This document shows positions 33,604 to 42,664 of a stretch of DNA of 56,292 bases, one piece after another. Positions within the stretch are counted from its first letter, which is position 1. Every line of letters starts with the position of its first letter. The stretch is taken from assembly GCA_902362875.1 (NCBI GenBank), contig CABIYF010000019.1, forward strand, positions 1-56,292. The letters run 5' to 3'. This DNA is from Eubacteriaceae bacterium. Lineage in GTDB: Bacteria; Bacillota; Clostridia; Lachnospirales; Lachnospiraceae. The notes under the pieces were generated by a model. The model did no database searches. It saw only the letters and a list, made by a program, of their open reading frames with translations, and was not told the origin of the DNA. Made by a program: the position numbers and the translations under genes.

Positions 33604-34827
33604 TTAGAACTTTGCGGAATAAATTTTGATCAATTCTATAATAACATCCACACACTTATCCATTCCCTCAACACTAATATGCTCATAAGGCCCATGATAA
33701 GCATGCCCACCAGTTCCAAGATTCGGACAAGGAAGCCCCCTGAAACTCAACTGACATCCATCCGTGCCGCCACGAATCGGTAATACGAGCGGAGTCACAC
33801 CAGCATTTTCGCAAGCTTTTTTTGCATTCTCGATCAAATGCGGACAATCCTTAATAATTTCAGCCATATTCTGATACTGGTCTGTGATAGTAAGCGATAC
33901 GCATCCTTCACCCCATTTTTCATTCATATTTTTCTCGATGAGACGTAGTGTTTGCTTCTTCGCTTCAAACAGACCTTTATCATGATCTCTCACAATGTAA
34001 TGCAGTGTCGCATGGCTTACATCACCGTTCATATCAATTAAATGATAGAATCCCTCATAGTCCTCTGTATTTCGAGGAGTTTCCATAGAAGGAAGAGCAG
34101 CATTGATTTCCATAGCCACAAGACAAGCATTGATCATCGTATCTTTCGAAGAACCAGGATGCACATTAAACCCAGTAATCTCGAAATCAGCTTTACAGGC
34201 ATGAAAGTTTTCAAACTGAATTTCCCCTTCCGTATCGCCGTCTAAAGTATAAGCAAACTGGGCACCAAAACGATCAATATCAAAATATTCTGCCCCGCTT
34301 CCAATCTCCTCATCAGGAGTAAAAGCAACACTGATCGGTCCATGAGGAATCTCTTCATTGATCAGATGCTCTGCCATCGTAAGGATCTCAGCAATTCCAG
34401 CCTTATCATCAGCCCCAAGAATTGTTGTACCATCCAATGTGATCAAAGTACGTCCCTTCAGGGAAGAAAGATGAGGAAAAACATTAGGATCAAGAACCAG
34501 ACCACTGTTCCCAAGATCAAGAGCTTCCCCACTATAATTTCCAGTAAGGATTGGACGAATCTGGTGATCACAGAAATCAGAAACTGTATCCATATGGGCG
34601 ATAAAACCAATAGAAGGGCAGCTTTCATAACCTTCTGTGGCTGGTAATTTACCATATAGATAACATTTGTCATCGAGATAGACATCAGTAAGTCCAAGTT
34701 CCTTCATTTCTTTTTCCAAGACTCTTGCAAGATCAAACTGACAGCCGGACGAAGGGATAGTCTGGCTGTTTTCGTCGCTTGGAGTCAGGATTGTGACATA
34801 ATTTAGTAAACGTTCGTAAGCTTCCAT
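33604..34827 (-). CDS. pepT: Peptidase T (aminotripeptidase)
   Basis: This 407-residue zinc-dependent M20 peptidase removes N-terminal residues from tripeptides. Metal-site segments are GFIAHMDTVSD, TLDGTTILGADDKAG and SVAFTPDEEIGSGAEYFD, and the last His is in HAYHGPYEH. I take the start at 34827 (MEAYERLLNYV), which has GAGGTG upstream and gives the usual length. The frame is open further upstream, but that part has no similarity to the family. It is a single gene, convergent with the haem locus. Confidence 0.95.
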   Translation of the reverse strand: MEAYERLLNYVTILTPSDENSQTIPSSGCQFDLARVLEKEMKELGLTDVYLDDKCYLYGKLPATEGYESCPSIGFIAHMDTVSDFCDHQIRPILTGNYSGEALDLGNSGLVLDPNVFPHLSSLKGRTLITLDGTTILGADDKAGIAEILTMAEHLINEEIPHGPISVAFTPDEEIGSGAEYFDIDRFGAQFAYTLDGDTEGEIQFENFHACKADFEITGFNVHPGSSKDTMINACLVAMEINAALPSMETPRNTEDYEGFYHLIDMNGDVSHATLHYIVRDHDKGLFEAKKQTLRLIEKNMNEKWGEGCVSLTITDQYQNMAEIIKDCPHLIENAKKACENAGVTPLVLPIRGGTDGCQLSFRGLPCPNLGTGGHAYHGPYEHISVEGMDKCVDVIIELIKIYSAKF

Positions 34828-34962
34828 GATTATTTGTTCACCTCGTGATATTTTAGTATTCTGTAAATAATATAGCATATTTTCAAAAATATTAAAATTA
34901 ATTATATAATAGAAAATATTAAGCAAATATGTTAGAATCAAAAAGATAAAAGCAATCAATAT

Positions 34963-35274
34963 ATGGAAAGGATACGGGAAGAAATGGTAAAGATGAGCCA
35001 GGACGAACGGGAAAGATATCTGTATTTAAGAGAAGCAATGGCAGAGAGTGATAGAGCTAGCCAATTGGAAAGTGCTGAGAGAAGAGGAATTCAACGGGGA
35101 GAAATTTTAACAAAAATTACATTAATTCAAAAGAAAATGCAACGAGGAGATTCAGTTGAAAAAATAGCGGAGGATCTTTTAGAGGAAACTAGTTTTGTAA
35201 AAATAATTTATGAAATTGTAAAAGAAAGATCAGATCAAACACCAGAGGAAATATATAGTCAAATTAAAGAATAA
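34963..35274 (+). pseudogene. C-terminal remnant of Rpn/PD-(D/E)XK nuclease-family protein
   Basis: The 103 codons correspond to the C-terminus typical of Rpn-family proteins in Lachnospiraceae: ERYLYLREAMAESDRASQLE, then AERRGIQRGE and VEKIAEDLLEE. The N-terminal catalytic domain with the PD-(D/E)XK residues is missing. The first codon lies in AT-rich DNA with a weak ribosome-binding site. It could be a free-standing small protein, but a decayed insertion is more likely. Confidence 0.6.
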
Positions 35275-35298
35275 GTAAAACATAAAAGATTATAAATG

Positions 35299-35335
35299 AA
35301 AGGTCGAACAGTCAATAAAGATTGTTTGACCTTTT
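35299..35335 (+). terminator. Rho-independent terminator
   Basis: AAAGGTCGAACAGTC pairs with GATTGTTTGACCTTT, followed by TTCTT. Confidence 0.8.
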
Positions 35336-35355
35336 CTTCAATTTCTGAACTATCC

Positions 35356-35403
35356 TTGACATTCCCATCCAACAACCCTAAAATTACTTAGGAACCTAAG
35401 TAA
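35356..35403 (+). promoter_or_regulatory. Promoter and MarR operator of efflux operon
   Basis: TTGACA (35356-35361), 17 bp and TAAAAT (35379-35384) form a strong promoter. A perfect inverted repeat, TTACTTAGG-AA-CCTAAGTAA (35384-35403), begins at the -10 and covers the start site. This is the classic place for MarR autorepression. Confidence 0.85.
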
Positions 35404-35421
35404 AAACAAAAAGGAAATAAC

Positions 35422-35883
35422 ATGGAAACAGGAAAGATCATAAACAGAATATCAAACCGCCTTCAACGATTCTCACCCAACTCACAAAATAAACTGGGCA
35501 TCGGACAGGCACAAGCCAACATCCTAAGATTTCTACTAGTAGAAACAGCCAAACGATCTATCTACCAAGTAGACATCGAAAAAGAATTCGGACTAAGACC
35601 ACCAACGGTCACAGAAACGTTAAAAGCACTAGAGAAAAAAGAATTGATCCAAAGAATCCCAGATGAAAACGACGGAAGAAAGAAAAAGATTATTGTAACA
35701 GAGAAAACATTATCAATGAACGATGGAGTCAAATGGCAGGTAGAAAAATCCGAAGAAGTCCTGCTGCAGGGAATCACAAAAGAAGAACAACAGCAATTTA
35801 TGAACATTGCAGAAAAGATGTTAAAAAATCTAGAATTATACAATAGAAAGTTAGACAGAAAGGATACGAAAAATTATGAATGA
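35422..35883 (+). CDS. MarR-family transcriptional regulator
   Basis: This 153-residue protein has a MarR winged helix: QANILRFLLVE, then QVDIEKEFGLRPPTVTETLK as the recognition region and RIPDENDGRKKKIIVTEK as the wing. N- and C-terminal helices would form the dimer. It overlaps the MATE efflux gene by 8 bases and has a perfect palindrome over its own promoter, so it probably represses the pair until a toxic ligand binds. Confidence 0.93.
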   Translation: METGKIINRISNRLQRFSPNSQNKLGIGQAQANILRFLLVETAKRSIYQVDIEKEFGLRPPTVTETLKALEKKELIQRIPDENDGRKKKIIVTEKTLSMNDGVKWQVEKSEEVLLQGITKEEQQQFMNIAEKMLKNLELYNRKLDRKDTKNYE

Positions 35884-37213
35884 AAATGACCTAATGAGCC
35901 AAATGAAGATTTCAAAAGCAGTCGCAACCATGGCAATCCCAAGCGTGATCAGCAGCTTAGTCACAGTCGTCTACAACATGGCAGATACCTTCTTTGTAGG
36001 CCAGACAGGCGATCCATTACAGGTAGCAGCAGTCAGTCTCACCAACCCAATCTTCATCCTGTTTATGGCATTTGCCAATATGTTTGGAATGGGTGGAAGT
36101 GCCGCCGCATCCATTGCCATGGGTGAGAAAAATGAAAAACGAATGAAGAATGTATCATCATTCATCACCTATGCATCTTTGATCGCAGGAATCTTCTTCG
36201 CAGCGATTTTATTAATATTTTCAAAACCAATCCTTCAGATTTTTGGAGCCAACACACAGACCTATGATCTGGCATACGGATATTTATTCCATATCTCATA
36301 TGGAGCACCATTTATCATATGGTCAGCAGCCGCAAGTTTTGTCGTAAGATCCGAAGGAGCCAGTAAGGAAGCAATGATCGGAAGTATGATCGGAACCATC
36401 GTAAATATTGTCTTAGATCCAGTGATGATCACCGGATTACATATGGGAGCAGCAGGAGCCGCGATCGCGACAACGATCGGAAATATTCTGGCAAGTTTAT
36501 ACTATGTATGGTATTTCCTAAAGAAAAGCAAATGTTTTTCCATCCATCCAAAATATTTTAAATGTGCAGATAAAATCCTCACAACGGTTTGCAGCAGTGG
36601 ATTCCCGACAGCGATATTTTCTGTGTTAATGAGCGTATCAACAATCGTTTTAAACCAGATTTTAGTGGCTTATGGAAATGCACCAGTCGCAGCGATTGGC
36701 ATTGTATTTAAAGCGAATATGTTTATCACATTCCTTCAGATGGGACTTGCAAATGGAGTTCAGCCATTGCTTGGATACAACTTTGGTTCAGGAAATGTCA
36801 AACGATTCCGTGAAGTAGAAAGCTATACAAAGAAATGCTGCGTGATCGTTGGAATTATTGTGACAGCGCTATATTTTGTTTTCAGAACCCAGATCATTAC
36901 CATGTTTATCAGTGATCCAAAAGTAATTCAGTATGGAGTCGCCATGCTGATCGCATATATGATCTCAGGACCAGTGATCGGTATCTTATTTGTCAATATG
37001 AACTGCATGCAGTCCATCGGAAGAGCATTGTCTGCAACGATCGTTTCCGTATTAAGACAGGGCGTATTATTAATTCCATTATTATATTTCTTAAATGCAA
37101 TTGCAGGTCTTAACGGAGTGATTTATGGACAGGCACTAACAGATATTATTTCCATTATTTTATCTGTAATTTTATGGATCAAATGCAGAAAAGAGCTGGA
37201 AACACAAAAATGA
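35876..37213 (+). CDS. MATE-family multidrug efflux transporter
   Basis: This 445-residue membrane protein has about twelve spans and the MATE duplication: IPSVISSLVTVVYNMADTFF at the start of the first half and FPTAIFSVLMSVSTIVLNQI at the start of the second. It expels cationic drugs or metabolites using Na+ or H+. It is translationally coupled to the MarR gene and is followed by a terminator. Confidence 0.93.
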   Translation: MNENDLMSQMKISKAVATMAIPSVISSLVTVVYNMADTFFVGQTGDPLQVAAVSLTNPIFILFMAFANMFGMGGSAAASIAMGEKNEKRMKNVSSFITYASLIAGIFFAAILLIFSKPILQIFGANTQTYDLAYGYLFHISYGAPFIIWSAAASFVVRSEGASKEAMIGSMIGTIVNIVLDPVMITGLHMGAAGAAIATTIGNILASLYYVWYFLKKSKCFSIHPKYFKCADKILTTVCSSGFPTAIFSVLMSVSTIVLNQILVAYGNAPVAAIGIVFKANMFITFLQMGLANGVQPLLGYNFGSGNVKRFREVESYTKKCCVIVGIIVTALYFVFRTQIITMFISDPKVIQYGVAMLIAYMISGPVIGILFVNMNCMQSIGRALSATIVSVLRQGVLLIPLLYFLNAIAGLNGVIYGQALTDIISIILSVILWIKCRKELETQK

Positions 37214-37273
37214 TCAGGAAATAAGAAACAAGATCAAATTTTGTAAAAAATGATGAAAATTTAATACAGAAGT

Positions 37274-37340
37274 AAAGAACAGCATTCATGCAAATGGCTT
37301 AAATTGGTTGGACCATTACGTATGGAATGCTGTTCTTTTG
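37274..37340 (+). terminator. Terminator with an LldR-like box in its loop
   Basis: AAAGAACAGCATTC pairs with GAATGCTGTTCTTT, then T. The 37-nt loop contains TGGTTGGACCA (37305-37315), a site like the two at the lactate promoter. The 322-bp spacer holds no gene. Confidence 0.8.
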
Positions 37341-37404
37341 TGCAATTTAACCAAAAAATAAGCGGAAAATTGTCGTAAGAAATCATCTTTGTGAAAAATA
37401 TAAC

Positions 37405-37458
37405 TTGACTTTTAGAAGAATTGGTCCTACCATATAAACATAGTAACTGGTAGGACCA
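37405..37458 (+). promoter_or_regulatory. Lactate-operon promoter with GntR/LldR-type operators
   Basis: TTGACT (37405-37410), 17 bp, TACCAT (37428-37433). Two palindromes of the FadR/LldR consensus (TGGT-N3-ACCA) lie at 37422-37432 (TGGTCCTACCA) and 37448-37458 (TGGTAGGACCA), and a third at 37305-37315. The first overlaps the -10, fitting repression released by lactate. The matching FadR-type regulator is not in this window. Confidence 0.75.
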
Positions 37459-37536
37459 ATCTTACTACGTCGCGTATACGCTCAAAATAGGATATCGGGA
37501 ACCGCTCATATTTGAAAAGAAAGGAGAGAACCGAGA

Positions 37537-39090
37537 ATGTTCATTCACTTTTTATTAGCGATGCTTCCAATCATCTGGCTGATCATAGCATTAAGCGGAT
37601 TAAAGATGGCAGGTCATGTAGCATGTCCGATCGCTTTGATCATCACAGTCATTGAAGCTCTTTTTTTGTGGAAGCAGAAGATTATTGATGTCCTGACAGG
37701 AGGGTTAGAAGGATTTGCAATGGCAATCTGGCCAATCTGTCTGGTTATCGTGGCAGCAGTGTTTACTTACAATTTGGTCGTACATACGAAAAACATGGAA
37801 CTTATCAAAAAGATGCTAACTTCCGTATCAAAGGATAAACGAATCCTTGTTCTGATCATCTCATGGGGATTTGGAGGATTTATGGAAGGTATGGCAGGAT
37901 TCGGAACAGCCGTAGCAATCCCTGCAGGAATCCTTTGCGGACTTGGATTTGATCCAATCTTTGCAGCAATGGTCTGTCTGGTAGCCAATACCACACCAGT
38001 AGCATTTGGATCAATCGGAATTCCAACCGTTACCGCAGCCAATGTCACAGGGTTCAGTCCTCATATGACAGCATCTTATGTGGTACTTCAATTAGCGATT
38101 ATGGTAATTTTAGTTCCTTTCTTCCTTGTTTTCATCACAGGAAAACATGAGGGAGCGAAAGGACTTGGAGATTATAAAGAAATATTATTTATTACATTGA
38201 TGTCTGGAGTTTCCTTTTTAATTCCACAGTATCTGACAGCAAAATTTATCGGAGCAGAACTTCCAGCAGTCATCGGATCTGTATGCAGTATGGCAGTCAC
38301 GATCATTTTAGCGAAAGTGATGCTTAAGGGTAAATCAAGTAAATTTGATGTTGAGATTGAGGAAGACGAAAGTGAAGAATCATTGACAGTCAAAGATGCA
38401 TTGGTTGCATGGAGCCCATTTATTTTAGTATTAGTATTCTTACTGATCACATCCACATTGGTTCCAGCAATCCATGATCCATTATCAGCAATTAAATCAA
38501 GCGTACCGATCTACACAGGAGAAGGCGCAGCCCCATATACATTTACATGGGTCGCAACACCGGGAGTATTGATCCTGATCGCAGCATTTATCGGAGGAAT
38601 CATCCAGAAATGTCCGATCGGAGAAATCTTTGGAGTTTTAGGGAAAACGATCGTACAGATGTTAAAGACGATCATTACGATCATGGCAGTGCTTGCAACT
38701 GCAAAGATCATGGGATACAGCGGAATGACACAGTCCATCGCAGACTTTATCGTTCATGTGACAGGAAGCTTTTATCCACTTGTTGCACCACTGATCGGAT
38801 CTATTGGAACATTCGTAACAGGAAGTTCTACATCAAGCAGTGTTCTGTTCTCTAAATTACAGGCAAGTACAGGAGCAGAGTTAAATATCAACCAGATCTG
38901 GCTGGTAGCTGCCAATACCGTTGGAAGTACCGCAGGAAAGATCATTTCCCCACAGAGTATCGCAGTAGCGACAGCGGCAACAGCAACGGTTGGAAAAGAA
39001 AGCGAAATTCTAACCAAGGTTATCAAATATTTTGTATTATTCGCAGTCATCTACGGTCTTGTCTGCTATTTCGGATTAAGACTGATCTAG
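37537..39090 (+). CDS. lctP: L-lactate permease
   Basis: This 517-residue protein has about twelve to thirteen membrane spans and matches the LctP family: GGFMEGMAGFGTAVAIPAGI, CLVANTTPVAFGSIGIPT and TGSSTSSSVLFSKLQ. It imports lactate with protons. It heads an operon with the lactate dehydrogenase, acyl-CoA dehydrogenase and EtfBA. AAGGAGAG lies before the ATG. Confidence 0.95.
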   Translation: MFIHFLLAMLPIIWLIIALSGLKMAGHVACPIALIITVIEALFLWKQKIIDVLTGGLEGFAMAIWPICLVIVAAVFTYNLVVHTKNMELIKKMLTSVSKDKRILVLIISWGFGGFMEGMAGFGTAVAIPAGILCGLGFDPIFAAMVCLVANTTPVAFGSIGIPTVTAANVTGFSPHMTASYVVLQLAIMVILVPFFLVFITGKHEGAKGLGDYKEILFITLMSGVSFLIPQYLTAKFIGAELPAVIGSVCSMAVTIILAKVMLKGKSSKFDVEIEEDESEESLTVKDALVAWSPFILVLVFLLITSTLVPAIHDPLSAIKSSVPIYTGEGAAPYTFTWVATPGVLILIAAFIGGIIQKCPIGEIFGVLGKTIVQMLKTIITIMAVLATAKIMGYSGMTQSIADFIVHVTGSFYPLVAPLIGSIGTFVTGSSTSSSVLFSKLQASTGAELNINQIWLVAANTVGSTAGKIISPQSIAVATAATATVGKESEILTKVIKYFVLFAVIYGLVCYFGLRLI

Positions 39091-39148
39091 GAAAAAGGTA
39101 AAACTCTTTCCAGAATATAAAAGGTATTAACTATAAGGAGGAAAGCAA

Positions 39149-40576
39149 ATGAGTGAGTATCAGTATAACAAGGTGACACCAGAGATGATCGAGAAATTCA
39201 AAGAGATCGCTCCGAAACGTGTCTTAGTGGGTGATGAGATCAATGAAGATTTCACCCATGATGAGATGGCAATCTACGGAAAAGCAAGACCAGAAGTTCT
39301 GGTAGAAGCAACATCAACGGAAGAAGTTGCAGCGATTGTCAAACTTTGTAACGAAAACAAGGTTCCAGTAACACCAAGTGGTGCAAGAACAGGATTAGTA
39401 GGAGGAGCCGTAAGCATCGGTGGCGGTGTTATGATCTCTCTTACAAAGATGAACAAGATTCTTGAATATGACAAAGAAAACTTTGTAGTAAAGATCCAGT
39501 CAGGAGTTCTCTTAAACGACCTTGCTCAGGATGCAGAAAAACAAGGATTATTATATCCACCAGATCCAGGTGAGAAATTCGCAACAGTCGGTGGAAATGT
39601 AGCAACAAATGCCGGTGGTATGAGGGCAGTTAAATATGGATGTACAAGAGATTATGTACGTGCCATGACAGTCGTACTTCCAACCGGTGAGATCGTAAAA
39701 TTAGGAGCTACCGTATCAAAGACAAGTTCTGGATACAGCTTGTTAAACTTAATGATCGGTTCTGAAGGTACTCTGGGTATCATCACAGAACTTACATTAA
39801 AAGTGATTCCAGCACCAAAATCAGTGATCAGTCTGATCATTCCTTATGAGAATCTGGAAGATTGTATTGCAACAGTACCAAAATTCTTTATGAATCATTT
39901 AGCACCACAGGCACTGGAATTCATGGAAAAAGAAGTTGTTATGGATACAGAAAAATTCCTTGGAAAACAGGTTTATCCAAAGGAAATGGAAGGTATCGAA
40001 GTTGGAGCTTATTTACTGGCAACATTTGATGGAAATTCCGAAGAACAGTTAGAAGATATTGTGGAACAGGCAGCAGAAGTTGTAGTTGAAGCAGGAGCGA
40101 TCGATGTATTAGTTGCTGATACACCAGCCTTAAAGAAAGATGCATGGGCTGTCCGCGGAGCATTACTTGAGGCGATTGAAGCAGATACCGTACTGTTAGA
40201 TGAATGTGATGTTGTAGTTCCAACGAACAAGATTGCAGAATTCTTAACATATACAAAATCATTAGAAGCAGAAGCAGATTTCAGAGTGAAGAGCTTTGGA
40301 CATGCTGGAGATGGTAACTTACATATCTACACATGCAGCAATGATATGGAAGAAGCTGAATTTAAGAAACAGGTTGCAGTCTTTATGGATAAAGTATATG
40401 CAAAAGCAACAGAATTCGGCGGAATGATCTCTGGAGAACATGGAATCGGACATGGAAAGATGGATTATCTGGCAGAATCCCTCGGACCAGTTCAGATGAG
40501 AATTATGGAAGGTGTCAAAGAAGTCTTTGATCCAAACATGATCCTAAATCCAGGTAAGATCTGTTACAAATTATAA
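39149..40576 (+). CDS. lctD: FAD-linked lactate dehydrogenase (GlcD/LctD type)
   Basis: This 475-residue flavoprotein has an FAD-binding type 4 domain (about residues 40-215: PVTPSGARTGLVGGAVSIGG, GGNVATNAGGMRAVKYG) and a C-terminal FAD-linked oxidase domain (about 220-475) ending SGEHGIGHGKMDYL and NPGKICY. It resembles the LDH subunit of the Acetobacterium woodii LDH-EtfAB complex, which oxidises lactate with NAD+ by confurcating electrons from ferredoxin. The nearby etfBA genes support that role. D-lactate or glycolate are family alternatives. Confidence 0.92.
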   Translation: MSEYQYNKVTPEMIEKFKEIAPKRVLVGDEINEDFTHDEMAIYGKARPEVLVEATSTEEVAAIVKLCNENKVPVTPSGARTGLVGGAVSIGGGVMISLTKMNKILEYDKENFVVKIQSGVLLNDLAQDAEKQGLLYPPDPGEKFATVGGNVATNAGGMRAVKYGCTRDYVRAMTVVLPTGEIVKLGATVSKTSSGYSLLNLMIGSEGTLGIITELTLKVIPAPKSVISLIIPYENLEDCIATVPKFFMNHLAPQALEFMEKEVVMDTEKFLGKQVYPKEMEGIEVGAYLLATFDGNSEEQLEDIVEQAAEVVVEAGAIDVLVADTPALKKDAWAVRGALLEAIEADTVLLDECDVVVPTNKIAEFLTYTKSLEAEADFRVKSFGHAGDGNLHIYTCSNDMEEAEFKKQVAVFMDKVYAKATEFGGMISGEHGIGHGKMDYLAESLGPVQMRIMEGVKEVFDPNMILNPGKICYKL

Positions 40577-40684
40577 TTTTAATCAAAAATAATTTAATCA
40601 AACATAAACAATTTAATGAAACATAAACAAGCAGCATAAAACATATACAAAGCTTTTTTAAGGTTATTTTAGGAGGATATCAAG

Positions 40685-41821
40685 ATGGCATATTTAATTT
40701 CAGAGGAAGCAAAAGACTTATTACAGGATGTACACGAGTTTTGTGAAAATGAAGTAAAAGAACAGTGTAAAGCATATGACATCAGTGGAGAATGGCCAAA
40801 AGAAATTTATGACAAAGCCATTGAAATGCAGTTACATTCACTAGAGGTACCAGAAGAATATGGTGGACCTGGATTATCAAGAGTTGATGTTGCAGCACTG
40901 ATCGAAGAAATGGCAATCGCAGATGCAGGATTTGCAACAACAATCTCAGCCAGTGGATTAGGAACAAAACCAGTCCTGATCGCAGGAAATGAAGAACAGA
41001 AAAAACATGTATGCCAGAAGATCATTGATGGTGGATTCGGAGCTTTCTGTTTAACAGAACCAGGAGCAGGATCTGATGCAAGTGCAGGAACAACAACAGC
41101 CGTAAAAGATGGAGATGAATGGGTATTAAACGGAAGAAAATGCTTCATCACAAACGGTGGAATCGCATCTTTCTACTGCATCACAGCAATGACAGATAAA
41201 ACAAAAGGTGTCAAAGGAATTTCCATGTTCTTAGTAGATGCTGGAACACCAGGATTAAGCACAGGTAACGAAGAAAATAAAATGGGTATCCGTACATCAA
41301 ATACGTGCGATGTCGTATTAGAAGACTGCCGTATCCCAGCAGCAAACTTAGTTGGAGAAGAAGGAAGAGGATTCTCAATCGCTATGAAGACATTAGACCA
41401 GGCAAGAGCTTGGATGGGATGCGTTGCAACAGGTATCGCACAGCGCGGAATCAATGAAGGTATCGCATATGCCAAAGAAAGAGTTCAGTTTGGTAAACCA
41501 GTCATCAAAAACCAGGCAATGCAGTTTAAAGTAGCTGATATGGAGATCAAGACAGAGACAGCTCGTCAGATGGTTGCACATGCCTTAACAAAGATGGATA
41601 TGGGATTACCACATTCCAAAGAAGCTGCCATCGCAAAATGCTATGCATCTGATATCGCTATGGAAGTAGCATCTGAAGCAATCCAGATGTTCGGTGGATA
41701 TGGATACAGCAGAGAATATCCAGTTGAAAAATTATTAAGAGATGCGAAGATCTTCCAGATCTTTGAAGGAAGTAACGAAATCCAGAGAATCGTCATCGCA
41801 AACAACACAATTGGAAGATAG
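40685..41821 (+). CDS. Acyl-CoA dehydrogenase (butyryl-CoA dehydrogenase-like)
   Basis: This 378-residue flavoprotein matches short-chain acyl-CoA dehydrogenases: FCLTEPGAGSDASAG, CFITNGG, AMQFKVADM, MFGGYGYSREYPVEKLLRDA and IFEGSNEIQRIVIANN, where the Glu of FEG is the usual catalytic base. It could be a Bcd that reduces crotonyl-CoA with EtfAB in butyrate formation. Its position between lactate dehydrogenase and etfBA is unlike the plain lctBCD operon of acetogens and suggests that lactate oxidation and crotonyl-CoA reduction share one Etf. AGGAGG lies upstream. Confidence 0.92.
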   Translation: MAYLISEEAKDLLQDVHEFCENEVKEQCKAYDISGEWPKEIYDKAIEMQLHSLEVPEEYGGPGLSRVDVAALIEEMAIADAGFATTISASGLGTKPVLIAGNEEQKKHVCQKIIDGGFGAFCLTEPGAGSDASAGTTTAVKDGDEWVLNGRKCFITNGGIASFYCITAMTDKTKGVKGISMFLVDAGTPGLSTGNEENKMGIRTSNTCDVVLEDCRIPAANLVGEEGRGFSIAMKTLDQARAWMGCVATGIAQRGINEGIAYAKERVQFGKPVIKNQAMQFKVADMEIKTETARQMVAHALTKMDMGLPHSKEAAIAKCYASDIAMEVASEAIQMFGGYGYSREYPVEKLLRDAKIFQIFEGSNEIQRIVIANNTIGR

Positions 41822-41842
41822 GACATAAAAAGGAGTAAGAAA

Positions 41843-42646
41843 ATGAACATTTTAGTTTGTATGAAACAGGTTCCGGATGATTCTGTAGAAATACATTTAA
41901 ATGCAGAAGGAACACCGGATTTAGCCAATGTAACACCTGTCGTTAATGCATTTGACACCTATGCTCTTGAAATGGCAGCACGATTAAAAGAATCATCAGA
42001 AGGTGAGATCACGATCGTTTGTGTTGGGGAAGAAGGAGCGAAAAACTCTTTAAAAAACTGTCTTGCAGTTGGAGCTGACCATGCATTTTTGGTAAGTGAT
42101 GATGCATTTACAGGATCTGATACGACAGGAATCGCAAATATCCTGAAAAACGTAGTCAAAAAATTAGAAGCAGACAATGGCCAGAAATTCGACCTGATCT
42201 TCACTGGAAAAGAAGCAACAGATGCTGCACTTGGACAAGGTGGTATCATGTTAGCAGAAGAATTAGGAGTCGGAGTGATCACAAATATCACAGAAATTGC
42301 CTTAGATGGAGATAAAGTAACAGCAAAACAGGAGACAGAAGAAGGATACCGTACGGTAGAAGCAGCAGCTCCATGTGTAGTCACTGTTACAAAACCAGAA
42401 TATGACCCACGTTACCCAACGATCAAGAATAAAATGGCAGCCAGAAAGAAACCAATCGGTGACATCAAAGAAGCTGACCTTGCGGATCTTGAAAAAGAAA
42501 AAGTCGGTGCAGACAATGCGAAAGTTCAGATGATCAAATTATATGAACCAGCAAAGAAAGAAGCCGGAATCAAGATTCAGGAAGAAACAGAAGAAGATTC
42601 AGCATTAAAAGCAGTCGCTATGATGGCAGATGCCAAAGTATTCTAG
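41843..42646 (+). CDS. etfB: Electron transfer flavoprotein subunit beta
   Basis: This 267-residue protein has the EtfB signature: ILVCMKQVPDDS at the start, NAFDTYALEMAARLKE, then ATDAALGQGGIMLAEELG and the end region VVTVTKPEYDPRYPTIKNKMAARKK. With EtfA it shuttles or bifurcates electrons between dehydrogenases and NADH/ferredoxin. The N-terminal VxxVPD-type segment and acidic C-terminus agree with clostridial bifurcating types, although bifurcation cannot be proven by eye. It is 22 bp from the preceding gene. Confidence 0.95.
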   Translation: MNILVCMKQVPDDSVEIHLNAEGTPDLANVTPVVNAFDTYALEMAARLKESSEGEITIVCVGEEGAKNSLKNCLAVGADHAFLVSDDAFTGSDTTGIANILKNVVKKLEADNGQKFDLIFTGKEATDAALGQGGIMLAEELGVGVITNITEIALDGDKVTAKQETEEGYRTVEAAAPCVVTVTKPEYDPRYPTIKNKMAARKKPIGDIKEADLADLEKEKVGADNAKVQMIKLYEPAKKEAGIKIQEETEEDSALKAVAMMADAKVF

Positions 42647-42664
42647 GAAGGGAGAACAAAGGAT

